A stretch of 64,000 nt of DNA from Candidatus Obscuribacterales bacterium (GTDB lineage: Bacteria; Cyanobacteriota; Vampirovibrionia; Obscuribacterales; Obscuribacteraceae): NCBI GenBank assembly GCA_019637435.1, contig JAHBVO010000002.1, forward strand, positions 721,519-785,518. Direction: 5' to 3'. The stretch's first letter is position 1; each line of letters begins with the position of its first letter. Of the stretch, positions 35,228-43,451 are shown in pieces. The position numbers and the translations under genes are program-made. A model generated the notes under the pieces. That model did not search any database. It saw only the letters and a list, made by a program, of their open reading frames with translations, and had not been told where the DNA came from.

Positions 35228-35406
35228 AATTCGCCTCCTCGGCGGAGATGAAGCAGCTCACAAACAGCGCTTCAAACGGACTCTGCGCCAGTCATTATAA
35301 CGCTATAAACGAGCCGGTATCTTTCGCTTATGTTTCCTCATCCGTTTAGAAATGCCGTACAAGCTCATCCATGCTATGTGTTCTTTGACGAAAAGAGGAT
35401 GACAAT

Positions 35407-35610
35407 ATGAGTTGTGAAAAAGATGATGACCCAATAATTCCAGGAACCGAGAGCGATAAAGACACAAGCGGGGCGGATAATGCCGGTCAACTTAAAGACA
35501 GCGAAGAACGCCCGGGGAAGACGTTCAAAGAAGTGCAGGAAAGTAAGAGTGCTCCTGCACCGGAAAACGATCTGAAGAACGGTGATTCTTCAGTTCACTT
35601 AGCTCCGTGA
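35407..35610 (+). CDS. Small acidic hypothetical protein
   Basis: 67 residues, rich in Asp, Glu, Lys and Ser, with no hydrophobic segment; probably disordered. GAGG lies eight bases before the ATG at 35407, which favours a real gene. It lies between two minus-strand units, divergent from the ClC gene and convergent with the aldehyde oxidoreductase operon. No family recognised. Codon usage cannot prove it at this length. Confidence 0.5.
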   Translation: MSCEKDDDPIIPGTESDKDTSGADNAGQLKDSEERPGKTFKEVQESKSAPAPENDLKNGDSSVHLAP

Positions 35611-35630
35611 TAAACCTTCGGAGGTCTGAA

Positions 35631-37919
35631 TCAGAGTAGTTTGTCCAGCGTGATTGGCAGCTCGCGTATGCGCCTGCCGGTTGCGTTGAAAACCGCGTTG
35701 GCGATTGCTGCTGCTGCCCCCGTGATACCGATTTCGCCGATGCCTCTTGCGCCGAGAGGGGCATGCTCGTCCGGGATATTCAGGTATTTAATCTCGATGT
35801 GAGGAATATCGAGGTGGACCGGCATGTGGTACTCCGCGAGCGATGGATTTGCAACGCGACCGTAGCGGTCATCGTAGATAGTCTCCTCCATAAGCGCCAT
35901 GCCGATGCCCATGATAATGCCGCCGCGGAATTGGCTCTCAGCGGTCTTAGGGTTGATGATCCGTCCGGCGTCGAAGCAAGCTAGCCAGCGCGCAATTCGC
36001 AGTTCACCGGTTTCCGAATGGACTCTGACTTCGCAAAATTGCGCGCCGTAAGAATGCATTGAGTGTTTTAACATCTCAAACGGCTGTCCCGATGCGCCTT
36101 CAGCTTCGAGCTCGTCGACACCGGCCAGTTTCAATATTTCTACGAATGAACAGCCGACATCGGTTTCTTTTCCATATATGCCACCAGATTTGATATCAAC
36201 GTCCTTTGCGTGCAAGCCTTTGAACGGAGAAGATGCTGATTTATTAGCGGCTTTGATGCAGACCTCGACGAGTGCAGTCACTGCTGCTTCTATCGATGCT
36301 CCTAAACTTGCGGTTTGGTTAGAGCCGCCTGCCATCGGAGATTCCGGCAGCGAGGTGTTGCCGTATTGCATCGACACTTGTTCAATTGGAAGAGTCATTC
36401 TGTCTGCAAAATGTTGGAGCTGAACAGTCGCAGTTCCCATTCCCATTTCGTGAGCGGCCGCCTGGATACTTGCTGTTCCATTACTGAAAATCTTAGCTTT
36501 GGCTTTTCCTGGAAATCTGTAATATGGGTAATATGCGGTTGCCACACCCTGTCCGACGCGCCATTTTCCATCGCTTTGAGAACCCGGCTTTTTCGGATCC
36601 CAGCCGAAGGACTCTGCGCCTACTTTGTATGCCTGCACGATGTTGCGGCAGGAAAATGGAATGTGGCGAAGTGGATCTGATTTAGGTTCGTTTATTTCGC
36701 GAAGCTTAATTGGATCGATATTCATCTCATGCGCAAGTTCGTCCATTGCGGACTCAAGTGCGAATGTTCCGATAGATTCTCCTGGTGCACGCATGAATGT
36801 GTTAGCCAATGTATCTGTGTGAACAACCTTTTGACCGATGTCGAAAGTTTTTGAATTGTACAAATACCTGGCGGGGAAGCTGAATTGCTCCGCGAAATTA
36901 TTGTACTCGGTTGTTTGCGTCGTGCCGTGGTGGATTAAAGCTTCTAGCTGTCCATCTTGGTTCGCGCCAAGTGCGACGTGTTGAACGGATGGTGTCCGAC
37001 CACCTACGATTCTATATACTCCCTCGCGACTCAAGTTTAGCTTCACTGGTCTTTTCGCTGCTCTGGCTGCGGCAACGCATAAAATACTGTGTTGCCACAT
37101 GGAGCCTTTGCCACCGAAACCGCCACCAACAAATGGCGATAGGACTTCAACGTTTTCCGGCTTAATGAGAAACATCTTGGCGAATGTGTTCTTAAACGCG
37201 TATAGCATTTGGGACGCGTCAAAAACTACGAGCTTCTCGTCGCTCTCCCAGTGCGCGATGGTGGCATGGGGTTCGATGGCGTTGTGGTTGTAACGCGGTG
37301 TGCGATATACGTGATCGACTTTGTGCGCGGACTTTTCATAAGCTTCTTCGGCATTGCCGACCTTGACCTCAGGATCTTCGCCTAAGACATCTTTCGGTGT
37401 TTTCGCATTCGGCAGTTCGCTCTCAAAACTTACTACTGCTTTCTCCTCTTCGTATTCGACTTTGATAAGGGACACGGCTTCGTCAGCCTGGTCTTGAGTC
37501 TCTGCGACGACGACGGCGATGGGCTGACCGTTCCAGTAAATTCTCTCGTCCTGAAGGACCGGAATGTCTGCCGCCATAGCACCGCTGCTGCCACCAGAAG
37601 GGTCCATCAGTGCTGGCTTGCCAATTTTGGGGGCGTTTTTATAGGTAATGACCGTGATGACACCACCGGAGCTTTCCGCATCTGCGGTATCAAGTGTGGT
37701 GATTTTGCCTTTGGCAATCGTACTGTATGCCAACGCCGCATAGGCGATGTTGTCGAATTTATATTCTGCCGTAAACTGTGCCTGACCGGTAACTTTCAGT
37801 ACACCGTCTACCCGTTTCATGGCTTTGCCGATGTATTTGCCTTCGCCGATCAGCGGATCCGGCTCTTTCTCGGGAGTAAACTGGAGTACGCGCTCCATCA
37901 CCTTCTTCAAGAGTGTCAT
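35631..37919 (-). CDS. paoC: Molybdenum-cofactor-binding subunit of aldehyde oxidoreductase (PaoC-type)
   Basis: 762 residues, last gene of the three-gene operon; its ATG overlaps the FAD subunit's stop by four bases. It has the xanthine oxidase large-subunit fold: N-terminal domain with GKAMKRVDGVLKVTGQAQF, GGGFGGKGS for cofactor binding (about 265), FMRAPGES (about 390), and GARGIGEIGITGA near 735 with the catalytic Glu. The sequence and gene order fit E. coli PaoC (YagR). The complex oxidises aldehydes to acids at the Mo site, passing electrons to FAD and FeS subunits. A PaoD/MocA-type chaperone gene is not in the window. Confidence 0.93.
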   Translation of the reverse strand: MTLLKKVMERVLQFTPEKEPDPLIGEGKYIGKAMKRVDGVLKVTGQAQFTAEYKFDNIAYAALAYSTIAKGKITTLDTADAESSGGVITVITYKNAPKIGKPALMDPSGGSSGAMAADIPVLQDERIYWNGQPIAVVVAETQDQADEAVSLIKVEYEEEKAVVSFESELPNAKTPKDVLGEDPEVKVGNAEEAYEKSAHKVDHVYRTPRYNHNAIEPHATIAHWESDEKLVVFDASQMLYAFKNTFAKMFLIKPENVEVLSPFVGGGFGGKGSMWQHSILCVAAARAAKRPVKLNLSREGVYRIVGGRTPSVQHVALGANQDGQLEALIHHGTTQTTEYNNFAEQFSFPARYLYNSKTFDIGQKVVHTDTLANTFMRAPGESIGTFALESAMDELAHEMNIDPIKLREINEPKSDPLRHIPFSCRNIVQAYKVGAESFGWDPKKPGSQSDGKWRVGQGVATAYYPYYRFPGKAKAKIFSNGTASIQAAAHEMGMGTATVQLQHFADRMTLPIEQVSMQYGNTSLPESPMAGGSNQTASLGASIEAAVTALVEVCIKAANKSASSPFKGLHAKDVDIKSGGIYGKETDVGCSFVEILKLAGVDELEAEGASGQPFEMLKHSMHSYGAQFCEVRVHSETGELRIARWLACFDAGRIINPKTAESQFRGGIIMGIGMALMEETIYDDRYGRVANPSLAEYHMPVHLDIPHIEIKYLNIPDEHAPLGARGIGEIGITGAAAAIANAVFNATGRRIRELPITLDKLL

Positions 37920-38905
37920 TTCGAGTTCTCCTCGGTTTTGAGTTCGCTCAGGACGCTAAAGATTGTTCTTTTGGTCAATTCGATCTTAAATTCATTGTGT
38001 TTGAAACCTACCGCCGCTTCCATTTCTCGGTCGATGGCTTCCTTGAATCGGCCCTCAGTGGCGGGTGTTCCGCGCAGGTATGACTCCAGAATGTCAGCTC
38101 GCCATGGTTTGTGCGCCACGCCACCAAGGGCGATGGCGATGTCTTCTACTATTTCATCCTTGATGCTCAAGATACAGGCTACGCTCACAAGCGCGAATGC
38201 GTAGCTTGAGCGATCTCGAATTTTTCGATATGTGGAACTGCCTCGTGCTGAGTGTGCGATGTCGATGGATGTAATTATTTCACCGGGCATAAGGTCCGTT
38301 TCCAAATGCGGCGTATCGCCAGGAAGTCTGTGAAAGTCGGCGAAATCTACAGTGCGTTTCCCTTTGCTGCTTTCCAAATTGATTTTTGTGTCCAGAATCC
38401 GCAATGCTATGCACATATCTGAGGGATGTGTAGCGATGCAGGAGGTAGATGTTCCGAAAATCGCATGTCCACGATTGATACCATTTATGGCATCACAGCC
38501 GGAACCGGGAACTCGTTTGTTGCACGCTGCCGCATCGTCATAGAAGTACATGCAGCGCGTGCGCTGCATGATGTTTCCCGCGACAGTCGCTACGTTGCGG
38601 ATTTGCCCGGACGCACCATATACAATGGCATGTGACAGGACCGGAAAGTTTTCACGCACTTTCGGATGATTCGCCAGTTCCGTATTTTTTACCGCTGCAT
38701 CAATGCGCAGGGCACCATCGTCAAGTTGCTGGATTTGCTTTGATAAGCGCGAGACATCAACGATTTCATCAGGCTGCTCGATGTTCTCGCGCATCAGATC
38801 AATCAAATTGGTGCCACCGCCGATGATTCTGCAATTGGAACGTTCCATTAGCGCAGTTTTTGCGCTATCCAGCGAGTCGGCTACGCTATACTTAAAGTTT
38901 TTCAT
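37916..38905 (-). CDS. paoB: FAD-binding subunit of aldehyde oxidoreductase (PaoB-type)
   Basis: 329 residues. FAD domain with IIGGGTNLIDLMRE (about 27-40), GASGQIRNVATVAGNI (about 98-112) and a CO-dehydrogenase-flavoprotein C-domain. A Cys-rich insert (Cys118, Cys128, Cys137, Cys156; CMYFYDDAAACNKRVPGSGC, then HAIFGTSTSCIATHPSD) is the [4Fe-4S]-binding loop known from E. coli PaoB (YagS) and 4-hydroxybenzoyl-CoA reductase, and is absent from ordinary xanthine dehydrogenases. Both neighbouring genes overlap by four bases (ATGA), so the three subunits are translated as a coupled set. Confidence 0.93.
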   Translation of the reverse strand: MKNFKYSVADSLDSAKTALMERSNCRIIGGGTNLIDLMRENIEQPDEIVDVSRLSKQIQQLDDGALRIDAAVKNTELANHPKVRENFPVLSHAIVYGASGQIRNVATVAGNIMQRTRCMYFYDDAAACNKRVPGSGCDAINGINRGHAIFGTSTSCIATHPSDMCIALRILDTKINLESSKGKRTVDFADFHRLPGDTPHLETDLMPGEIITSIDIAHSARGSSTYRKIRDRSSYAFALVSVACILSIKDEIVEDIAIALGGVAHKPWRADILESYLRGTPATEGRFKEAIDREMEAAVGFKHNEFKIELTKRTIFSVLSELKTEENSK

Positions 38906-39483
38906 CGAGCACCTTCTCTGGTGGCAGGTTTGTTATCCATAAAATCTTTCCCGGCATACTCTTCAATTGCTGCGACAATTCCGTTGTATGCGCCGCACCT
39001 GCAGAGGTTTCCGCTCATACGTTCGCGTATTTCCTCATTCGTGAGTTTGGGCTGGTTGCAAACAGTTTCGCACACTGCGCTTGGTACGCCGTTCTTGTAT
39101 TCAGCCAACATTCCGAGTGCCGAGCAGAGTTGACCTGGGGTGCAGTAGCCGCATTGGAAACCGTCGTGTTTCACGAATGCAGACTGCAAAGGATGCAACT
39201 CCTCCGAAGGCGAACTATCTGTGCCGCCGTGAGCCAGTCCTTCGACAGTTTGGATCGAGACCCCTTGATACTGTGCGGCTAACGTCAAGCATGAGTTGAT
39301 GCGGTTTCCATCTACAAGAACCGTGCAAGCGCCGCATGCGCCTTGATTGCATCCTTTCTTTGTACCGGTCAAGCCGATGAACTCTCGTAGCGCGTCTAGC
39401 AGTGAAACGCGCGGTTCGATTTGCAGTGGATAGTCGCTCCCGTTGACATTCAACGTGATTGACATCGTCGATGTTTGTGCCAT
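38902..39483 (-). CDS. paoA: [2Fe-2S] subunit of aldehyde oxidoreductase (PaoA-type)
   Basis: 193 residues, first gene of the operon. The plant-ferredoxin-like cluster uses Cys45, 50, 53 and 65 (GCNQGACGACTVLVDG), and the second [2Fe-2S] cluster uses Cys111, 114, 161 and 163 (QCGYCTPGQ, GNLCRCGAYNGI). E. coli PaoA carries a twin-arginine leader for periplasmic export; this protein begins MAQTSTMSITLNVNG with none, so the complex is predicted to be cytoplasmic unless another subunit supplies a signal. AGGA lies upstream of ATG. The next gene begins within the stop (ATGA). Confidence 0.93.
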   Translation of the reverse strand: MAQTSTMSITLNVNGSDYPLQIEPRVSLLDALREFIGLTGTKKGCNQGACGACTVLVDGNRINSCLTLAAQYQGVSIQTVEGLAHGGTDSSPSEELHPLQSAFVKHDGFQCGYCTPGQLCSALGMLAEYKNGVPSAVCETVCNQPKLTNEEIRERMSGNLCRCGAYNGIVAAIEEYAGKDFMDNKPATREGAR

Positions 39484-39684
39484 GGTGCAGTCCTTGGTAG
39501 AACGCCGCTCGCCACGACGCCCTTGGAAATTGTTGATTGGGTTTCTGCCAAGATCATAGAGAGGTCCGGCGTTTTTTGCATTAATCGCGATGTGGCGAGT
39601 TTTAATGGCATCGCTTCGCTCGGTTACTAATGTGCTAGGGTGTTCTGAATGGTTTGTTTAGTAGTAGTCTTGTTGTGAGGGCAT

Positions 39685-40107
39685 ATGGATACGAATGGTC
39701 ACCGACCGTATGAGCGCGATGGTGACTCGCCGAAGGGCGAGCAAGTTAATGGCAATGCGATACGTTCGAGCAGTAGCCATTTGCGTTCGTCGCGCAACTT
39801 CGACGCGATTAACAGCGTATTGAATTTTGATGTCGATGAGTTTGTAGATTTCTGGTTTCGCACGAGCGCAGGCAAGATCGTGATTGGACAAAAACCGAAT
39901 ACGCCAATGGTTGTGTACTCGACCGCGAAAACTGTCGCGAGTATCGCACCCAAAGGGCGATTGCGCGACGGTGCGAGGTTGGTAGCTGACGCCTCGCTAA
40001 CTTACTGGGCCGTGTTGGAGCTGACCGATGGAGTCAATCGGTTGCGCAAGTTGATGGGATTTGCGACGCTGTTTGGTATGCTCAGCTCAAAGCTAGTTAA
40101 GCGTTAG
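39685..40107 (+). CDS. Hypothetical protein
   Basis: 140 residues. GAGG lies four bases before the ATG at 39685. A polar N-terminus (40 residues, Ser/Arg/Asn-rich) precedes a stretch with FDVDEFVDFWFRTSAGKIVIGQ and a C-terminal helix ending LFGMLSSKLVKR. No family recognised and no membrane segment. Competing minus-strand readings are shorter and lack ribosome binding sites. It stands alone, divergent from the paoA-type gene. Confidence 0.5.
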   Translation: MDTNGHRPYERDGDSPKGEQVNGNAIRSSSSHLRSSRNFDAINSVLNFDVDEFVDFWFRTSAGKIVIGQKPNTPMVVYSTAKTVASIAPKGRLRDGARLVADASLTYWAVLELTDGVNRLRKLMGFATLFGMLSSKLVKR

Positions 40108-40178
40108 ATCGTTGTGTGAGCAACCGGATTTGCGTCTTGAGGACCGGTGCCAAAACTACAAAGTCGTAGTTCTCGCCG

Positions 40179-40736
40179 TTAACCAGGCCATTCGTTATCC
40201 AGATATTTCTTAATCAAGCTCGCGTGCGATAACGGCGCTGATAGATTCTCAACGTCACAGTTGGTCTCGTAATCGAGAAGTATCAGAGGAGAGTGTTCAG
40301 CCATCTCTCTTAGTTGAGCAAGTTCCGCGACCAGGCAATTTTCTAGGACGAAGCGGTAGCTCGGCAGATAGATTAACTTCCGCGCGTCTAGATAGGAGAG
40401 CAGGACGTCTCCTTCTAGGCCTGCTCTATGCCCCAATACTCTTCCATTCGAGCGCGTTGTTCGTTTGATGCCTTTCATATTGGTGATGGCCAGCTTCGAT
40501 CGATCGACGTCGCAGCTTTCAAAAACCTTGAGAGCCTGCCATATACCTTCGACGCTGGTGGCCGTTTCTCCGGGGGAAAGCGGTACCGGGATGTTGCCGT
40601 GCGGATAAAACGGGCTGAACCGAATCCATGGCACCTCTCCTTTTGATGTTACGTCTACGATTCGAGCGTCTGGATTTCGCTGCTGAAGCTTTGCCGGCGA
40701 GGAGCGCCTTGAGGCGATTGATATCCTGCTATCCAT
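40179..40736 (-). CDS. Conserved hypothetical protein, possibly DUF6939
   Basis: 185 residues. Distinctive stretches WIRFSPFYPHGNIPVP, TSVEGIWQALKVFE, KRTTRSNGRVLGHRAG, ARKLIYLPSYRFVLEN and LILLDYETNCDVENLSAPLSHASLIKKYL match what I recall of a widespread uncharacterised family, possibly DUF6939; the name should be checked. Conserved Asp, Tyr and His positions suggest an enzyme or nucleotide-binding protein, but no catalytic motif is recognised. It is convergent with the gene ending at 40107 and stands alone on the minus strand, 70 bases downstream of the desaturase-like gene. Confidence 0.65.
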   Translation of the reverse strand: MDSRISIASRRSSPAKLQQRNPDARIVDVTSKGEVPWIRFSPFYPHGNIPVPLSPGETATSVEGIWQALKVFESCDVDRSKLAITNMKGIKRTTRSNGRVLGHRAGLEGDVLLSYLDARKLIYLPSYRFVLENCLVAELAQLREMAEHSPLILLDYETNCDVENLSAPLSHASLIKKYLDNEWPG

Positions 40737-40806
40737 TTTATCTCCGCCGCTTTCCGAGTTGTATTGTGAGAAAGAGATCCTCCTGTGATTATATCGCTGT
40801 GTTGTA

Positions 40807-42138
40807 TTACAAGCTTGGAGTGGCTGTTAGTTGTAGTTCGCTCGAGTTTTCGAGATTATATGCGTCAACGATCTGTCGTGCCGCTGCGATTGCATTCTTT
40901 GCGGATTGATCGACGAGCATCGCGCCTTTGCCGATGTAGTCTCCAACGATGAAGACGCCCTTCATGTGGGGTACTTCAGGTGAAGGGATGGCGTAGCTAC
41001 CGTTTGTTTCTGCTAGTGGAATTCCAAAACTTGCGTTCATGTTTGGCAGAAAGCGCTTGAAGACGAGCTCATTTTGCCAGCCTGGTTGTAGTTGATCCAG
41101 AAGCTGCAACAACCTGGTTTCGTGTTTGTGCGTTGCTTCTTCTTCTCCCAGGTAGTATGCGAGATGGATCATGGCGCCTCCACTCGGTGCGAGCTTCGCC
41201 GCGGTCGAATGTACAGAGTAGTAGAGCGGCTCATCGATGCCGATCGCGAATTCATTTTCCGGTTCTGTAAGTTTTTTCAAGCAGACATCGAGACATGCCG
41301 CTCTGCTTGGTATTATTTTCGGTACCAGTTCAGATGGTATCGCACTCGGTGCTAGTTTTTGAATAACCTTTGGCGGCACGGCCAGTATTGCGTTATCGAA
41401 CTGTTGTTTTATGCCATTTACAGTTACGAAAACACCATCATCTGTCGACTCTATCGATTCGACCTTACTTTCGAATCTAAATTCAACATCTCTTGCGAGC
41501 TTTGTTTGAATTGCTGAGACAATGCTTGCCCAGCCATCATTTAGATAGTACACGCCCTGGAGTCCAATTTTGATTTGTTCAAAAACGGCTCCGGCTGAGA
41601 TCTTAGTAGGATTATTTCCATAAGTTGTCAGCCGCGCGAAGGATTTAATGACAGCGCGAACATGCTCGCTTTTAATTTTTGTCTCCAGATACTTTTCTAG
41701 AGAGAGCGACATCGCGCTGTTCCAATCGTGTGTCTCCAGAGAAAGCATGAACTGCCCGAACTCGAACTTTTCGGAAACGCTCATAAGCTTCGTGCCTAAA
41801 ATTGATGCGGGCGTAGTCGGAAGGTCGTATAGCTCTTTCTCGAATGTTGCCAGGCTTCGCTTAGGTTGTGGAATTGCGCCGTCAGCAGTCACGCCGATGG
41901 ACTTCAGAAATTTGTTTGCCTCTCCGCCAGCGTAGAGAGCGTGCGGTCCAAGATTGAGATGGAAACCGTCGCGCGAGACCGTTTGAGCGCGTCCACCGGC
42001 GTGATGATCCTTTTCGAAAATGGTGACTTTGGCACCAGATGTGGTGAGCTGGTGGGCGGCGATAAGTCCGCCGAGGCCGGCTCCGATGATGGCGATATTC
42101 GGTTTTTTATCTGAATGGTTCAAAGTGAAATTGTTCAT
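40807..42138 (-). CDS. FAD-dependent oxidoreductase, phytoene-desaturase/protoporphyrinogen-oxidase-like
   Basis: 443 residues. The N-terminal FAD-binding Rossmann motif NIAIIGAGLGGLIAAHQL (about 15-32), GGRAQTVSRDGFHLNLGPHALY, and the C-terminal GVFIVGDYIGKGAMLVDQSAKNA FAD contact belong to the amine-oxidase/CrtI superfamily. Members desaturate or isomerise carotenoids, oxidise porphyrinogens or amines; this one cannot be assigned. No membrane segment is visible. Divergent from the Rrf2 regulator gene, with two 17-bp palindromes between their starts, so its transcription is probably controlled by that regulator. Confidence 0.85.
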   Translation of the reverse strand: MNNFTLNHSDKKPNIAIIGAGLGGLIAAHQLTTSGAKVTIFEKDHHAGGRAQTVSRDGFHLNLGPHALYAGGEANKFLKSIGVTADGAIPQPKRSLATFEKELYDLPTTPASILGTKLMSVSEKFEFGQFMLSLETHDWNSAMSLSLEKYLETKIKSEHVRAVIKSFARLTTYGNNPTKISAGAVFEQIKIGLQGVYYLNDGWASIVSAIQTKLARDVEFRFESKVESIESTDDGVFVTVNGIKQQFDNAILAVPPKVIQKLAPSAIPSELVPKIIPSRAACLDVCLKKLTEPENEFAIGIDEPLYYSVHSTAAKLAPSGGAMIHLAYYLGEEEATHKHETRLLQLLDQLQPGWQNELVFKRFLPNMNASFGIPLAETNGSYAIPSPEVPHMKGVFIVGDYIGKGAMLVDQSAKNAIAAARQIVDAYNLENSSELQLTATPSL

Positions 42139-42181
42139 GAGATGCCTCGCGTTCTATCTTGTCTGTGCAACTATTCAATCA

Positions 42182-42198
42182 TGGATAAAAAATATCCA
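42182..42198. promoter_or_regulatory. Palindromic operator 1 (desaturase-like/Rrf2 intergenic)
   Basis: TGGATAAAAAATATCCA: perfect 6-bp arms TGGATA/TATCCA around five A/T bases. It stands in the 101-base space between the divergent desaturase-like gene (start 42138) and Rrf2 gene (start 42240), nearer the former. A near-identical copy is 39 bases away. Confidence 0.72.
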
Positions 42199-42220
42199 CA
42201 ATAGCTATTTCCTTAAATTT

Positions 42221-42237
42221 TGGATAAAATATATCCA
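42221..42237. promoter_or_regulatory. Palindromic operator 2, abutting the Rrf2 start
   Basis: TGGATAAAATATATCCA: same arms TGGATA/TATCCA, one base different in the centre from the copy at 42182. It ends two bases before the Rrf2 ATG (42240), so a bound regulator would block the transcript start or ribosome access. Autoregulation is likely. Confidence 0.72.
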
Positions 42238-42239
42238 CG

Positions 42240-42731
42240 ATGAAAATGGGACAGGGAGTCGAATGGGCTATTCACTGCTGCGCGCTGCTGGCGTCGCTGC
42301 CGCCCGATTGCGCCTTGCGTTTGGAGAAAATAGCGGAGTTTTATGACCTGCCCGTTCCTTATTTAAGGAAGCACTTCCAGGCGTTATCGCGTGCGGGTTT
42401 GGTGAGCACCACTTCCGGACCTCGGGGCGGCTACCGGTTGGCGCGTGCGGCATCTGAGATTTCGTTGTTGCAGATCTATCAGGCGCTTGAGGGCAAGGAG
42501 CCAGCGTTTCGCTGCAATGAGATTCGTAAACAGGGACCGACAGCCTGTGCGCAGAAATTGTATCCGGGGGCCTGCAACATCGCGACCTCTATGTGGAGAG
42601 CAGAGGCGGCATGGAAATCGGAATTGGAAAAGGTTTCGCTAGCGGATGTTTTAGGCGAGGCGGCGACCCAGATTCCGCAGGCGCGAGTCGATGCGACGTT
42701 GAAGTGGTTCGAGGATGTGCTCGGCGGCTAG
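42240..42731 (+). CDS. Rrf2-family transcriptional regulator
   Basis: 163 residues, ATG 42240 (MKMGQGVEWAIHCC); ATG 42246 is possible. The winged helix reads LEKIAEFYDLPVPYLRKHFQALSRAGLVSTTSGPRGGYRLAR, the Rrf2 pattern. Three C-terminal Cys (CNEIRKQGPTACAQKLYPGAC) sit where IscR/NsrR hold an FeS cluster, but the spacing (10 and 8 residues) differs from the usual C-x5-C-x7-C, so cluster binding is uncertain. No leader or ribosome binding site precedes the start because a palindromic operator lies there; the mRNA may be near leaderless. It probably represses itself and the divergent oxidoreductase, perhaps in response to redox state or iron. Confidence 0.9.
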   Translation: MKMGQGVEWAIHCCALLASLPPDCALRLEKIAEFYDLPVPYLRKHFQALSRAGLVSTTSGPRGGYRLARAASEISLLQIYQALEGKEPAFRCNEIRKQGPTACAQKLYPGACNIATSMWRAEAAWKSELEKVSLADVLGEAATQIPQARVDATLKWFEDVLGG

Positions 42732-42765
42732 GGCGGGATCTGAGCAAGTCGCTTAAGAATGACAC

Positions 42766-42774
42766 TGATATAAT
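42766..42774 (+). promoter_or_regulatory. Extended -10 promoter of the 42817 gene
   Basis: TGATATAAT, an extended -10 (TGn plus TATAAT), ends 42 bases before the ATG at 42817 and has no recognisable -35 box, as expected for this promoter class. Confidence 0.55.
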
Positions 42775-42816
42775 GCAATCGGAAGCCGATTCATATTTCT
42801 GCATGTTGGAGAGATC

Positions 42817-43443
42817 ATGGCTCAAACCAAAGCATCTAAATCGCAAAAAGCTAAAACGGAAAAAACTAAATCACAGAAGTCTGAAGTGCAAAAACCTAAA
42901 TTGCCAAAGGGTTGGATTATGGCAGGTGCAAATCCAGATTCGTTTGACGCTGAGATAGATACATCGACTGCGCATAGCGGAACGCGTTGCGCTCATATGT
43001 TTCACAACCAGAACCTTCAGGGGAACAATGCCTGGGGCACGCTCATGCAGCAAATGGGACCCGGTGAAAACTTGGGGAAGCGTCTGCGGATGTCTCTCTG
43101 GGTTAAAACCGAAAATGTATCCGGCTGGGTTGCGCCCTGGATGCGCGTTGATGGAGAGAAGAGAAGTGATACGTTATCGTTCGATAACTTCTGCACGCGT
43201 CAAATTAAGGGTAGCACCGATTGGACGCGGTATGAAAGCGTTCTAGATGTTCCGAAAGAGAGTACGAATGTAGCGTTTGGTGTCATGCTTGGTGGCGAAG
43301 GGCACCTATGGTTGGATGATGTTTCCTTCGAGGTCGTTGGACCTGATGTTACGATAACGGACTGTCCATGCAGTCGCAATACAAAAAAGGATAGAAAGCC
43401 GCTCAACCTGAACTTCGAAGACGGCGAGTCCGATGATGAGTAA
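42817..43443 (+). CDS. Predicted beta-jelly-roll protein (ligand/carbohydrate-binding-like)
   Basis: 208 residues. GGAG is five bases upstream of ATG 42817 and an extended -10 TGATATAAT lies at 42766-42774. A Lys/Ser-rich N-terminal 30 residues precede a domain of about 150 residues (PKGWIMAGANPDSFDAEIDTSTAHSGTRCAHM, GKRLRMSLWVKTENVSGWVAPWMRVDG, TDWTRYESVLDVPKESTNVAFGVML, LWLDDVSFEVV), resembling the C-terminal domain found with AraC-type regulators and in carbohydrate-binding modules. No signal peptide. It ends with an acidic tail after a CPC motif. The binding target is unknown. Confidence 0.65.
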   Translation: MAQTKASKSQKAKTEKTKSQKSEVQKPKLPKGWIMAGANPDSFDAEIDTSTAHSGTRCAHMFHNQNLQGNNAWGTLMQQMGPGENLGKRLRMSLWVKTENVSGWVAPWMRVDGEKRSDTLSFDNFCTRQIKGSTDWTRYESVLDVPKESTNVAFGVMLGGEGHLWLDDVSFEVVGPDVTITDCPCSRNTKKDRKPLNLNFEDGESDDE

Positions 43444-43451
43444 TGCGATGA

